Source: Bacteriovoracales bacterium (GTDB taxonomy: Bacteria; Bdellovibrionota; Bacteriovoracia; Bacteriovoracales; Bacteriovoracaceae). From it: a stretch of DNA of 64,000 nt. Within the stretch, counting starts at the first letter, position 1. Every line of letters begins with the position of its first letter. Made by a program: the position numbers and the translations under genes. Below are positions 33,680-42,603 of this stretch, piece after piece. Where the stretch lies: the NCBI GenBank assembly GCA_030149295.1, contig JASBRV010000115.1:1-64000 (forward strand), written 5' to 3'. The notes beneath the pieces are model-generated. The model made no database searches. It saw only the letters and a program-made list of their open reading frames with translations, and was not told the DNA's origin.

Positions 33680-36013
33680 TTAATCCAAGTAGTCTTTTAG
33701 CTTTTGGGTTGCTTTTTTATAGTAGTCAGAGTCTGTTGGGCTAATTTGCTGAACTTCTTGAAACTTTTCTTTTGCATCATTATATAAGCTCAAGGATTCG
33801 GCAATGATAGCTTCTCGATAAACCCTTTTAGATCTAATCTCAAGCTCTTCTCTAATCTCAGCCATTTCATTTAAGGACTCAGAATGTGCAGGATGATAAT
33901 TTAGAATCTCAAGATAAAGCTCATAAGCCCCTTTAAGATCCTGACCTTCTTTTAAAGAACGAGCCTTTCCAATGAGTGGACTAACAATTTTATTTAAATT
34001 CGTCTTTGACTTATCAAGCATGTCTGAAGCTTCTCTAATCAAGTCTTCATCAAGGTTTTCTCCTTTGAGAAAATCTTGAAGCTTCAAGGTAGCCTTATAC
34101 CATTCCTTGGAGAGAAAATATGTCTTTCCTGGTGAAAGCTCTTGAATTTGCCTCTTTCTTTCGGCTTCTTTTTGGGCTTTTTCTAGGGCTATTCGCTGTT
34201 GTTCTTTTTTATAAGCATTTATCTGAATTTTAAGCTGAGTCACCTCAAAGTTTTCAGGATCTAGCTTGAGGATTTCACGAAAAAGATTTTCAGCTAGCTC
34301 AACCTTATTATTTTTAACGGCATCTTTAGCTTTAATAAGAAGCTCTTTGACTTTAAGCTGTTTAATTTTTCGCTCTTTTTCCTTTCTTTCCTCTTCCATG
34401 ATTCTAGTTAATTTTTCAAGACCCTCTTTCGCCAGAGCTTTAATTTGTTTGGCTTGCTTATAATCAGGAGTAATAGCAAATATTTTATCCAGCTCCATTA
34501 TGGTTTCACTATACTTTCCTTCTTCAAAGTACTGCTTTGCAAGAAGATATTGCTGTTCAACATACTCTTTCTCTTCGGGAGTCAAAACTTTTTGGTTTGG
34601 ATTTTTAGGCTGTTCAACAACCTCCTGTTTCTTCTTTGGGGGAAGTTTTGGCTTGGGCTCTTTTTCCTCATCAAGAAGAACCCACAAGACGAGAAGACCA
34701 ACAACAATATATAGGATCTTCTTTCTTTGTTGAGGGTCTTGCAAGGCCTCTTTACTAAATAGTGATTTGGGACCACTACTAAGATTTCCTGCACCGAGGT
34801 CATCTCCCTCAATAACACCAGTTCCCTCAAAGTTCTCATCTACTTCTACAACTTCTTGAACCTCGACGATTTGATTTTCATCAACAGGCATTATTCGATC
34901 TTTTTCTTGGTCGATAAAATCAGATTGAATTTTTACTGTAAATGCGGTCGAGCCAATAAGAAACTCGTCTTCAGACGTTAATTCATGGGAATTAATTCTC
35001 TCTCCATTCAAGAGAGTACCATTAGCAGACTTTAAGTCTTCTATGGTGCATGTAATGGCATTCTTCTTAATAACAGCATGCACCCCTGAAACCTCAGGAT
35101 CATTTAGTATGATGTCGCATTTCTCCGGGTCTCGTCCGATGAAGGTCTCTGGCTTTTCAATTAGGAAAGAATCATAGGGAGCAAATTCCCCTAATAACTC
35201 AAGCTTAAAGTTAGCGAAACTCTTTAAGACCTGAGTCTTTTCATCATCAAACTCATCGACCTCATATCCATCTTGATTGTCATCAAAACCTTCTTCGTAA
35301 CCATCAAAATTTTCGTCTGAAGAAAATTCACCTTCCCCCTGTTCAAAGTCATCGGCAAATTCGTTTTGAGTCTCACCAAAATCTTCACTATTATCACTCA
35401 GTTCTTCATTTAACTCATCAAGGTCACCAAGGTCACTCTTCTCCCCAACTTCATTAGCATCATCGAGGAGACCACCATCAGACTCTAAGGCTTTTGTTTC
35501 ATCTGGGTCAAGAGGTTCGTCCAGATCATCTAATTCCCCTGATTCATTACCAAGATCATCAAGGTTTTCATCGAATAATTCCGTGGCTTCACTATCCCCA
35601 AGACCCACATCGACTGAAGACATGGTTTGTTTGTCTTCCTCTTGGGTTGCGAATAAAGAATCACTATCTTCCGAGGAGTCTCCATTTTGTGAAAACTCAT
35701 TTTTATCAATCGAGACATTGAGAGCGTAAGGTCCAATAGTAATGAGGTCTCCATTTTTTAATTCTGCATCATTACAATTGTTTCCATTAACAGCGAGCAT
35801 ATTAAACTCTGAAGCCCTTTGAAGAACCCAGTTTCCGCCACTATAAGTGAGTTTTGCATGTTCCCGAGAAACCTGTTTATCATCCAAAACAATTTGGCAC
35901 GAGTCTCCCCTTCCTACATAAAATGTAAGAGGCGCGCCTTGATTACCTTCAACTTCAGCAGTTAGATCAACTGCGAAGACAGGTTCATTTTCTCTAGAAA
36001 CACTTATATTCAC
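33680..36013 (-). CDS. Membrane protein with two FHA domains, acidic linker and C-terminal TPR region
   Basis: 777 residues. FHA domain 1 at about residues 10-102 (GRGD at 34-37, VSREH at 48-52, NG at 76-77). An Asp/Glu-rich linker at about 110-260 contains three threonines in a similar setting (EATELF, DETKAL, EKTQVL). FHA domain 2 at about 270-362 (GRDPE at 293-297, SGVH at 309-312 where SRxH is usual, SANGT at 329-333). One membrane helix at 433-448, preceded by basic residues, so the FHA part is cytoplasmic. The rest (about 470-777) is helical with TPR-like units and would be periplasmic. The start is GTG at 36013, inside the end of the preceding gene (20-base overlap). FHA domains bind phosphothreonine; the protein probably scaffolds a signalling complex across the inner membrane. 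Confidence 0.85.
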   Translation of the reverse strand: MNISVSRENEPVFAVDLTAEVEGNQGAPLTFYVGRGDSCQIVLDDKQVSREHAKLTYSGGNWVLQRASEFNMLAVNGNNCNDAELKNGDLITIGPYALNVSIDKNEFSQNGDSSEDSDSLFATQEEDKQTMSSVDVGLGDSEATELFDENLDDLGNESGELDDLDEPLDPDETKALESDGGLLDDANEVGEKSDLGDLDELNEELSDNSEDFGETQNEFADDFEQGEGEFSSDENFDGYEEGFDDNQDGYEVDEFDDEKTQVLKSFANFKLELLGEFAPYDSFLIEKPETFIGRDPEKCDIILNDPEVSGVHAVIKKNAITCTIEDLKSANGTLLNGERINSHELTSEDEFLIGSTAFTVKIQSDFIDQEKDRIMPVDENQIVEVQEVVEVDENFEGTGVIEGDDLGAGNLSSGPKSLFSKEALQDPQQRKKILYIVVGLLVLWVLLDEEKEPKPKLPPKKKQEVVEQPKNPNQKVLTPEEKEYVEQQYLLAKQYFEEGKYSETIMELDKIFAITPDYKQAKQIKALAKEGLEKLTRIMEEERKEKERKIKQLKVKELLIKAKDAVKNNKVELAENLFREILKLDPENFEVTQLKIQINAYKKEQQRIALEKAQKEAERKRQIQELSPGKTYFLSKEWYKATLKLQDFLKGENLDEDLIREASDMLDKSKTNLNKIVSPLIGKARSLKEGQDLKGAYELYLEILNYHPAHSESLNEMAEIREELEIRSKRVYREAIIAESLSLYNDAKEKFQEVQQISPTDSDYYKKATQKLKDYLD

Positions 36014-36986
36014 CTTTTCGGTATCCTAAAATTTCCTCCACCACCTCAACCTCTTTCTCTGCGGCTTTGTATCTATCATCGTTTGGATAGTCCTGAAGGA
36101 ATGATATTATTGTACAATACTTATTCAATGCTGATCGGTACTTAAGTGAAGCCCTCGCCTGTTCAGCCTGTGTTTTTAAGGACTTAAGGTAATTATCGAG
36201 AGCGTCCTTTGACTTACGAAGATAAGACATGGCGTCTACCTGGTTTGGCACTAGAATGAGTGCCAATTCAAACTGCTCAATTGCTCTAAAGTAATTTTTC
36301 TCTCTGTATTCCCTTTGTCCCCTGTGCATAAAAGCCCTAAATTTATCCCTAACTTCAATGTCGGCAATCTCATTATTTGAAGCCCCTTTAATGCTTATAA
36401 CTTCTTGTTTAAGGCCACCTATTTCTTTTCCTTTTCGTTTTCCATCACCCTTAGATGGTTCATCCTCAAATAGGAATAAAACAGCAAGTAAAGCACCTGC
36501 AATAATGAGAATATTTTTATTCTTTTTAGGCTTATCCTGACTCTTCTTTTTTGGGCTTTCATCTTCTTCGCCCTCTTCATATTCTTCTAATTCATCATCT
36601 TCAACAGGTACAACTTCCTTAGCCTCAATAGTGAGTTTGTTATAACGATAGACTGTCTGGCCAATAATCACTTTGTCATTATCAACAAGGCGATGCTGAC
36701 TTACCTTCAAATCGTTAACCACAACACCATTTTGGCTACCAAGATCAGTCAATACATACTGATCCCCAACCAAAGCAAGTTCCGCATGCTCGCGTGAAGA
36801 CTTTCCATCTAAGACTTGGATATCTGCTTTGTCTGATCGGCCCATCACCACACGTTTAGAATTTAAAAAATAAGAAAATCCTTTATTTTTTCCCGTCATG
36901 CAAAGAAGGCGATAATAGATCCCTGGCTCCTTTGGAGCCTTCACGCTTTTGACCATTTTTACCGACAAACTTTCGGCCATAACCAT
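35994..36986 (-). CDS. FHA-domain membrane protein with C-terminal TPR region
   Basis: 330 residues. FHA domain at about residues 25-118: MGRSDKADIQV, SSREHAEL and LGSQNGVVVN supply the phosphothreonine-binding residues in full. A charged linker (acidic EEYEEGEEDE then basic KKKSQDKPKKNK) leads to one membrane helix (about 152-170, ILIIAGALLAVLFLF). The end has TPR-like helices (FRAFMHRGQREYREKNYFRAIEQ in pieces). Layout is the same as the second half of the following double-FHA protein, suggesting duplication. Its ATG overlaps the preceding stop by one base (TAATG), with AAGGA 6 bases upstream. Confidence 0.85.
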   Translation of the reverse strand: MVMAESLSVKMVKSVKAPKEPGIYYRLLCMTGKNKGFSYFLNSKRVVMGRSDKADIQVLDGKSSREHAELALVGDQYVLTDLGSQNGVVVNDLKVSQHRLVDNDKVIIGQTVYRYNKLTIEAKEVVPVEDDELEEYEEGEEDESPKKKSQDKPKKNKNILIIAGALLAVLFLFEDEPSKGDGKRKGKEIGGLKQEVISIKGASNNEIADIEVRDKFRAFMHRGQREYREKNYFRAIEQFELALILVPNQVDAMSYLRKSKDALDNYLKSLKTQAEQARASLKYRSALNKYCTIISFLQDYPNDDRYKAAEKEVEVVEEILGYRKGEYKCF

Positions 36987-38548
36987 TATTCATCCTTCAC
37001 GAAAGTCACTAAATATGACTTTGCAAACCCATCCTTTCCCATTAAACAAGCGACATGTATCGTATGAGGTACGCCTTGGAGGTCGTATTCTCCCTGTTGA
37101 TTTGTACCCATATTATTTGCAGAATTATCACAAAGCTCTATAACCGTTGCCGCAAAACCTCTTTCTCTCGATACATCTAATAAACTCATACCTTGAGAAG
37201 CACTTTCTCTAATACCTGTAATATCCTCTGCTTCGACATTAATATGGGAGAGGTTTTTCTGAGAATCTAAGACAACTGCAGCAGTTCCAATTCCCATCAT
37301 AAACTCATGGAGTTGACGAACATAAGATTCATCACTCTCCTCTTCTGCAAAGTCATCATCTTCTTCATTGTTCAATTCTCTTATTCGTGACAGGAGAGCG
37401 TTGATGCTATTTCGCAAAGGTCCTAATTCTTTAAAAAGAAAGCGACTCTCTAAATTTTTTCGTCGGCCTCTAATGGCTTCTTCAATTTGGAATGTTAATT
37501 CTTCAATTGGTCTGACTGTAAGATAATAAACAAAACCAAAAAAGAAGATGGCCACAATTGAAGTTGTCACCAATGACTCGAGATACGCCTTTCGTGACTT
37601 GGCTGCTTCAACCTTTAGAGCGGTTGGTTCAAACTTTATAGCAATAACACCTACCGCTTCTTCCGAGGCAGTTCTTGGGTTAAACGCCATTATTTTCTTT
37701 GCAATCCCAATTTCTCCTTCATCTAGAAGCTTTTTGTAGACTGCTCCTTTTTTCTCTATTGTCTTCAGTGACCACTGCAGGGCAGCTGTAAAAAAAGGGT
37801 CACCGCCGATATTTTCATTTAATTCCTCAATTGGCCGTACGATTCTTCCCTGCATATCAAAGAGTTTAAACTCTTTTACACCTTCTTCATTTTTAATAAA
37901 GCCGATATTTACTTTTTCTAACTCTCTTCTTTCCAAAGCACGGTTATTCATTCTTGCCACCATGTCTGCATAAGAACTACCGCGTTTTGCCGTCTCTCGA
38001 ATAAGGATAGTTTTCGAATCTTGTAAGGCAGGAAAAATTGTTAGCGAAATTGCCGCAATAGAAAAAACGGCGCATAAAATTCCAAATAAGTGATGCCACT
38101 CATACTCTTCATTAATTCCGTGAAGTACGGGCATAATTTTAAACTTAAAGGCCCAAAAGATTTTTGCGACAAGTGAGTCCGGGGGGCTTCCCGGATCCAT
38201 AAAATCGACCTCGTTATCCTCATCTGACTGTGCCCTTTTATGGACGATGATTTTCTTCTCTTCAACATAAACAACCTGAATAATGGTATCAGGCAGTGCA
38301 ATCTTGTCACCATTTTGAACGGTAGCTCTCTTGATCGCTTTTCCATTAAGAAAAGTTCCATTTGAACTCCCCATGTCTGATATATAACAGGTATCTCCAG
38401 TTACCGTTATTGAAAAATGTTTTTTGGATACTCCCTGGACAGGAAAGTGAATAGAGCAAGAATCATCTCGCCCGAGAGTATTCTCGCCTTCTTCTAAGAC
38501 AAATTCTGATCCACGCAGTTTACCTGCAACGACAACTAACTTATACAT
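36986..38548 (-). CDS. FHA-sensor protein: FHA, extracytoplasmic sensor, HAMP-like and PAS regions
   Basis: 520 residues. N-terminal FHA domain (about 1-95: LGRDDSCSIHF, VSKKHFSI, MGSSNGTFLNG, all key residues present). First membrane helix about 170-190, then an extracytoplasmic region of about 150 residues (with FDMQGRIVRP, like Cache/PAS-type sensor domains), second membrane helix about 342-360, a HAMP-like region and coiled coil (VRPIEELTFQIEEAIRG), then a PAS domain (about 420-515: GTAAVVLDSQKNLSHINVEA). No histidine kinase, GGDEF, EAL or methyl-accepting domain follows. So the only recognisable output is the N-terminal FHA domain. It overlaps DUF192 by 13 bases upstream and the next FHA gene by one. 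Confidence 0.85.
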   Translation of the reverse strand: MYKLVVVAGKLRGSEFVLEEGENTLGRDDSCSIHFPVQGVSKKHFSITVTGDTCYISDMGSSNGTFLNGKAIKRATVQNGDKIALPDTIIQVVYVEEKKIIVHKRAQSDEDNEVDFMDPGSPPDSLVAKIFWAFKFKIMPVLHGINEEYEWHHLFGILCAVFSIAAISLTIFPALQDSKTILIRETAKRGSSYADMVARMNNRALERRELEKVNIGFIKNEEGVKEFKLFDMQGRIVRPIEELNENIGGDPFFTAALQWSLKTIEKKGAVYKKLLDEGEIGIAKKIMAFNPRTASEEAVGVIAIKFEPTALKVEAAKSRKAYLESLVTTSIVAIFFFGFVYYLTVRPIEELTFQIEEAIRGRRKNLESRFLFKELGPLRNSINALLSRIRELNNEEDDDFAEEESDESYVRQLHEFMMGIGTAAVVLDSQKNLSHINVEAEDITGIRESASQGMSLLDVSRERGFAATVIELCDNSANNMGTNQQGEYDLQGVPHTIHVACLMGKDGFAKSYLVTFVKDE

Positions 38549-38895
38549 CTTACTTCCAGTTTATCACCAGGTTCCAATTCCGATGGCAACGCTCCCCCCA
38601 TTAATTCTAAGCACTTGGATGCCTTAAAGTAGGGAGGAGTCATACGCCAAGGCTTCATTTCTCTAATAACCTTTACGATTTCATTCTCTTTATTTAAAAA
38701 AATCACATCGATGGGATACCTCATAAAGGTCGTTTGAATAGAACGACAGTTATCAAAAAACACACCATCTTTATCCTCTCCCATAGAGTTACTAAACATT
38801 AGTCCCTTGAGACGCAACCAGAATGTATCCGCCACCAAAGCCTTATGAGCTATCACTATTTTATCTTTTGAAAACCTTAAATAATTCTTAGCCAT
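38536..38895 (-). CDS. DUF192 family protein
   Basis: 119 residues, single DUF192 domain: GLMFSN, then CRSIQTTFMRYPIDVIFLN and PWRMTPP, and a final ELMGG..EL.PGD, all diagnostic. No signal peptide, though many relatives are exported. The biochemical function of DUF192 is unknown. It directly follows tadC (adjacent stop and start) and overlaps the FHA-sensor gene by 13 bases; the pairing with a tad gene and FHA proteins seems deliberate. Confidence 0.88.
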   Translation of the reverse strand: MAKNYLRFSKDKIVIAHKALVADTFWLRLKGLMFSNSMGEDKDGVFFDNCRSIQTTFMRYPIDVIFLNKENEIVKVIREMKPWRMTPPYFKASKCLELMGGALPSELEPGDKLEVRCIS

Positions 38896-39801
38896 CTATC
38901 CCCCTCCCGTCATTGCTTCTAAGGCAAGAGGAGCTCCAACCACGATAAAAACCGCTGGCACGATGAGAAAAAGCATGGGAAAAAGAATTTTTGTTGCTGC
39001 AGTTGCCCCCGCTTTTTCGACTTCAGATGACCGTTTCTGTCTTATTTCCACAGAAAGGGCTTTTAATATGGGTCCAATACTTGCTCCCACCGAGTCCGCC
39101 GCAATGAGAGTGGCACAGAAAGAAGAAATTTGAATAAGATCAATTCGCCATGCCATGTTTCTAAGGGCTTCAGCCCTTGACGCTCCGATTTGAATTTCTT
39201 TCATTAAAAGGGAAAACTCATTGGTTAGTGCAGAAGGCTTCGCTTTCTCATTAACCTTAGACATCGCCGCAATAAAATCAAGTCCGGCTTCTACGCTCAA
39301 AGCCAACATATCTACAGCAAAAGGCATATTACGAATAATCTCCTGCTGTCTTTGTTGAATTTTTCCCCTAATCCACAAATCAGGATAGAAGTACCCAATA
39401 ACAGAAATGAAGAAAATATAATTGAGAGGCCATGTCTCCTCTAAGAATGTTCTTAAAATAAGAAAGACAATAGGAAAGCCAACAATTAGAAAAAGTTTAA
39501 AACTATAAAAATCTTCTGGTGAAAGGATTTCAGTTAACCCAGCTGAAGCCAACTTTCTTTTGTAACGTTCACGAATCTTTTTCTTATTTTTAAAGCCTGC
39601 AACAATAGGTGTTACATATCGCCTAAAAAATGGGCGGGAGTAGCGCAAGACTATTCCATGCTGAGCAAGCGACTCTTTATCAGAGCCTGCACCTGATTCT
39701 AGTTTTTCTTGTGCCTTATACTCATCTTCTTCCTGGAACATTAAATTGGTAACCAAGAAAATAGACAACCCTGTAAGGGTCAAGGCAGCATACATTAACA
39801 T
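38896..39801 (-). CDS. tadC: TadC-type inner-membrane protein (type II secretion F domain)
   Basis: 301 residues, typical of TadC from tight-adherence pili. An N-terminal helix, a cytoplasmic part, then the T2SSF domain at about residues 155-290: MPFAVDMLALSVEAGLDF opens it, and the glycine-bearing DSVGASIGPIL and a C-terminal membrane helix (ILFPMLFLIVPAVFIVV) close it. It would anchor a secretion or pilus ATPase in the inner membrane. Normally TadB and the TadA ATPase are adjacent; neither is here. GGAG is 6 bases before the ATG. It heads the tightly coupled DUF192-FHA-PP2C run. Confidence 0.85.
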   Translation of the reverse strand: MLMYAALTLTGLSIFLVTNLMFQEEDEYKAQEKLESGAGSDKESLAQHGIVLRYSRPFFRRYVTPIVAGFKNKKKIRERYKRKLASAGLTEILSPEDFYSFKLFLIVGFPIVFLILRTFLEETWPLNYIFFISVIGYFYPDLWIRGKIQQRQQEIIRNMPFAVDMLALSVEAGLDFIAAMSKVNEKAKPSALTNEFSLLMKEIQIGASRAEALRNMAWRIDLIQISSFCATLIAADSVGASIGPILKALSVEIRQKRSSEVEKAGATAATKILFPMLFLIVPAVFIVVGAPLALEAMTGGG

Positions 39802-39879
39802 ACGACACTCCTCGCCGTGATATAAGTATAGAATATCAAAAGGTTTTAATAGGAATTGGAGAGGGGAAAGAAAATCCTG

Positions 39880-40962
39880 TTAGGACTGATTTTGAGCTTG
39901 CTCTATTTTTTCACGAATCTCGGCGATAAAGGACTGTGTCGCTCCAGTATTAATTTTCTTGGCAATGTCTGGAATATAAACAGGCTTATATTCACTCAAA
40001 TACTCTTTTTTAGCATTCATTACTCTTTCAAGAGAAGCTTTTAATTGATCGTTCTTGAGTTTTTTAGTTTTTCTTGCTTCCTTTAAGCCTTCGAGCGCCT
40101 TTTTCGCCATGGCCATACTTCGATACTCGACAATATCTGCTCCTGCGCCAATCGCCATAACTGCAGCTTCTTCAACACCAAAATTATCTGTAATTGCTTT
40201 CATTTCCATGTCATCAGTAATAATGAGTTTACCGTGCTTCAGCTCATCTCTTAGAAGACTATAGGCTTTTTCACTCAAAGAGGTTGGTTTTTCGGGATCA
40301 ATAGCATCAACTATAAGATGGGCAACCATCACAAACTCAACTCTTGCTTTAATAGCTTTAATAAAAGGTTTAAATTCCTCATTCTTAAGCTCCTCCATAC
40401 TTCTCTTAACAATAGGAAGATCAAAATGAGAATCCTTAGTCGTGCATCCGTGACCAGGAAAATGCTTAGCACAGGAAAGTATGCCATTAGTTTGTAAGCC
40501 TCTTATGATGGAAGAAACGAACTTAGATACAGTTTCCTCATCTTTTCCAAAGGCACGGTCACCTATCACTTTATTGTTAGGGTTATTCCAAATATCACAA
40601 ACAGGTGAAAGATTAACGTTAACACCACAGGCATTTAATTCATCGGCCATTATTTTTGCAATATGAAAACAAAGCTTAGGGCTATCAGTAAGACCGACCT
40701 CATACATAGAGGGAAACTGGGTAAAATTGTTTTTAAACCTAAATACCCTGCCTCCTTCATTATCAACTGCAATGAATAAAGGATACTCCTGTCGAGTTTG
40801 CTGAATACTGTTTACCAGTTCAGCTAGTTGGGCGGGGTTATCGTAGTTTTCAGTAAAGAGAATAACTCCACCAATATTTTCTTTCTCAAGAAATTCTCTC
40901 TCTTCTTCTAATAGAGAAGTTCCCGAAATTCCTGTCATGACCAATTGACCTAGTTCATTCAT
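39880..40962 (-). CDS. nagZ: Beta-N-acetylhexosaminidase, NagZ type (GH3)
   Basis: 360 residues. Removes N-acetylglucosamine from peptidoglycan breakdown products in the cytoplasm. The barrel carries the NagZ signature KHFPGHGCTTKDSH (about residues 168-181), whose loop holds the catalytic Asp-His pair. The nucleophile is in IITDDMEM (about 247-254). FIAVDNEGG (about 63-71) is also typical. No signal peptide. It follows a lipoprotein gene by ten bases, whose stop overlaps the AAGGTGAG ribosome site. About 78 bases separate it from tadC. Confidence 0.95.
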   Translation of the reverse strand: MNELGQLVMTGISGTSLLEEEREFLEKENIGGVILFTENYDNPAQLAELVNSIQQTRQEYPLFIAVDNEGGRVFRFKNNFTQFPSMYEVGLTDSPKLCFHIAKIMADELNACGVNVNLSPVCDIWNNPNNKVIGDRAFGKDEETVSKFVSSIIRGLQTNGILSCAKHFPGHGCTTKDSHFDLPIVKRSMEELKNEEFKPFIKAIKARVEFVMVAHLIVDAIDPEKPTSLSEKAYSLLRDELKHGKLIITDDMEMKAITDNFGVEEAAVMAIGAGADIVEYRSMAMAKKALEGLKEARKTKKLKNDQLKASLERVMNAKKEYLSEYKPVYIPDIAKKINTGATQSFIAEIREKIEQAQNQS

Positions 40963-40972
40963 TCATCTCACC

Positions 40973-41731
40973 TTAGTTTGGGAAAAGAGAAAATCCTTGG
41001 GCAGGCCAGAAGATTTTTGCATATTCATTGTTTTCATTAAAGAGATAAAATATAACACTTCCAGACACTGACATAGAGAAGCGATGGTCACCTTCTTTGG
41101 TAGAACCATCATACTCTAAAACTGCTTGAACAAACGGCTCGTTCCTTAAATTAAGATATTGTTCCTGAATATAGGGATATCCGTCCCAAATAATCGTAAG
41201 CTCCAATCTACCTTGTTTTTGACGAATTGCCTTATCAACAAAGCCTGTGTACCTAATACACTCTACAACCTGGCTAAAGTAACAAAAAATACCATTTCCT
41301 CCGGGGAAAGGTACTGAGCTTCTTCCTTGCCACTGCTTTTCTGGGCTTTTCATTGAGATGAGTAATGCCCGAGATTTTATATCGATTTTGGTCTCTGTCT
41401 GATAAAGACTACCATCAAACCAAACTTTGTACTGACTTTGAAAAGGTCTTAAAACCGGAAGCTTCCCTTTTAAAAATCCGGGAGTTGAAACAACAGTTGA
41501 TTGCTCCAAGACTTTATTCTCTTGTCGTCCTTCTGGAAAAACTTTATACCGGGAAACATATGTTTTGCCATTAGGAGAAAAACCAGAACTTCTTTTAACT
41601 TCAAAAGCACCAGATTTATCTTCTAATCGCATTTGTATGGAATAATCTGGCAGAGTAGGTGATGTAGACTTTGACGAGCTACAAGACGCTATCAAAAGTA
41701 ATGAAAATCCTAACAAAGAAAAAAGTTTCAT
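40973..41731 (-). CDS. Lipoprotein of unknown function
   Basis: 252 residues with a lipoprotein signal: hydrophobic stretch then LIASC (cysteine at residue 17). The mature part is beta-rich with aromatic residues and no recognised motif. Its ATG overlaps the stop of the PilZ-like gene by one base (TAATG). Set between mreB/PilZ and nagZ, it may belong to cell-envelope upkeep, but this is only context. Confidence 0.65.
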   Translation of the reverse strand: MKLFSLLGFSLLLIASCSSSKSTSPTLPDYSIQMRLEDKSGAFEVKRSSGFSPNGKTYVSRYKVFPEGRQENKVLEQSTVVSTPGFLKGKLPVLRPFQSQYKVWFDGSLYQTETKIDIKSRALLISMKSPEKQWQGRSSVPFPGGNGIFCYFSQVVECIRYTGFVDKAIRQKQGRLELTIIWDGYPYIQEQYLNLRNEPFVQAVLEYDGSTKEGDHRFSMSVSGSVIFYLFNENNEYAKIFWPAQGFSLFPN

Positions 41732-42591
41732 TATTCCTCAATCAATTCTTCAAACTCTTCTTTGACTTCATCTAACTCTGTACTTTCTTGAAGTAGTCCT
41801 CCGATGTGTTTAGTTAGTTTTTCCACAGGCTTAAAGTTAAGGCCTACTTTGAAACGATTGCCATCTTGTGTGCCACTTACATAATCAACCTTATAAACAA
41901 GGTCCGCTCCTTTTACGACAAAGATATCCCCGTCAAAAAGAATGTAGAAACTATATTTATGATCATCGCTAAAGTAACGAGATTCGGTATCATTGACAAT
42001 AAAAGCTATTCCCGACTTCGAAATATCTAGCGCCCTAAAACCTATGAGATCTTCAACATCACTAATCTTCTTTTTTAAACGCTCTTTAAGCTCCTGCTTT
42101 TTCTTAACTTTATAGTCTATGTACTTTTTATCCTCATCCCTCTTTAACTCAATAACGTTACTTTCTTCTTTCTCATTTAAAACCTTAAAGTAGGCATAGA
42201 CTTGGTGGTGTGGAAATGTAAGGAGTCTTTCATTACCTCTTTTTTCAGTTCTAAAAAAAGCTTTCGACAAACTAATGACTAAAGTGTCATTCACATCATC
42301 ATAAGCAATTGTTCCATTTGAAAAGTAATCAGAATCTTTGAGGCTGAAATTTAGAAAAATTCTCTTTCCCACAAGGGCTTCATCACTTTCTTTTCCCTCA
42401 CTAAAAAGAGTTAAAAAATAATTTGAAAATTCTGGAGTTTTCATGGCGGAGAAATCTCTCACACGATAAAGAAGAGCCTCCTCTCCTTTTTCCCAGATTT
42501 TAATCACCTCTTTTTGTTTCGCTAACAGAGTAAGACGAGTGCTCATTTCATCTACAGTCAATTTGAGAAAGTTCGCCTTTTTCTCTGCCAT
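41731..42591 (-). CDS. PilZ-like domain protein
   Basis: 286 residues from the ATG at 42591; a TTG one codon earlier is less likely. Two halves: an N-terminal beta-rich region (about 1-155) and a C-terminal region (about 180-270) with FRALDISKSGIAFIV, which resembles the DxSxxG strand of PilZ c-di-GMP receptors. The usual RxxxR pair before it is not clearly aligned (a candidate is the ERLKKK stretch before DVEDLIGFR), so binding of c-di-GMP is uncertain. It lies 12 bases after mreB and is coupled to the lipoprotein gene, suggesting an envelope-linked role. Confidence 0.55.
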   Translation of the reverse strand: MAEKKANFLKLTVDEMSTRLTLLAKQKEVIKIWEKGEEALLYRVRDFSAMKTPEFSNYFLTLFSEGKESDEALVGKRIFLNFSLKDSDYFSNGTIAYDDVNDTLVISLSKAFFRTEKRGNERLLTFPHHQVYAYFKVLNEKEESNVIELKRDEDKKYIDYKVKKKQELKERLKKKISDVEDLIGFRALDISKSGIAFIVNDTESRYFSDDHKYSFYILFDGDIFVVKGADLVYKVDYVSGTQDGNRFKVGLNFKPVEKLTKHIGGLLQESTELDEVKEEFEELIEE

Positions 42592-42603
42592 CAAATACTC
42601 AAT

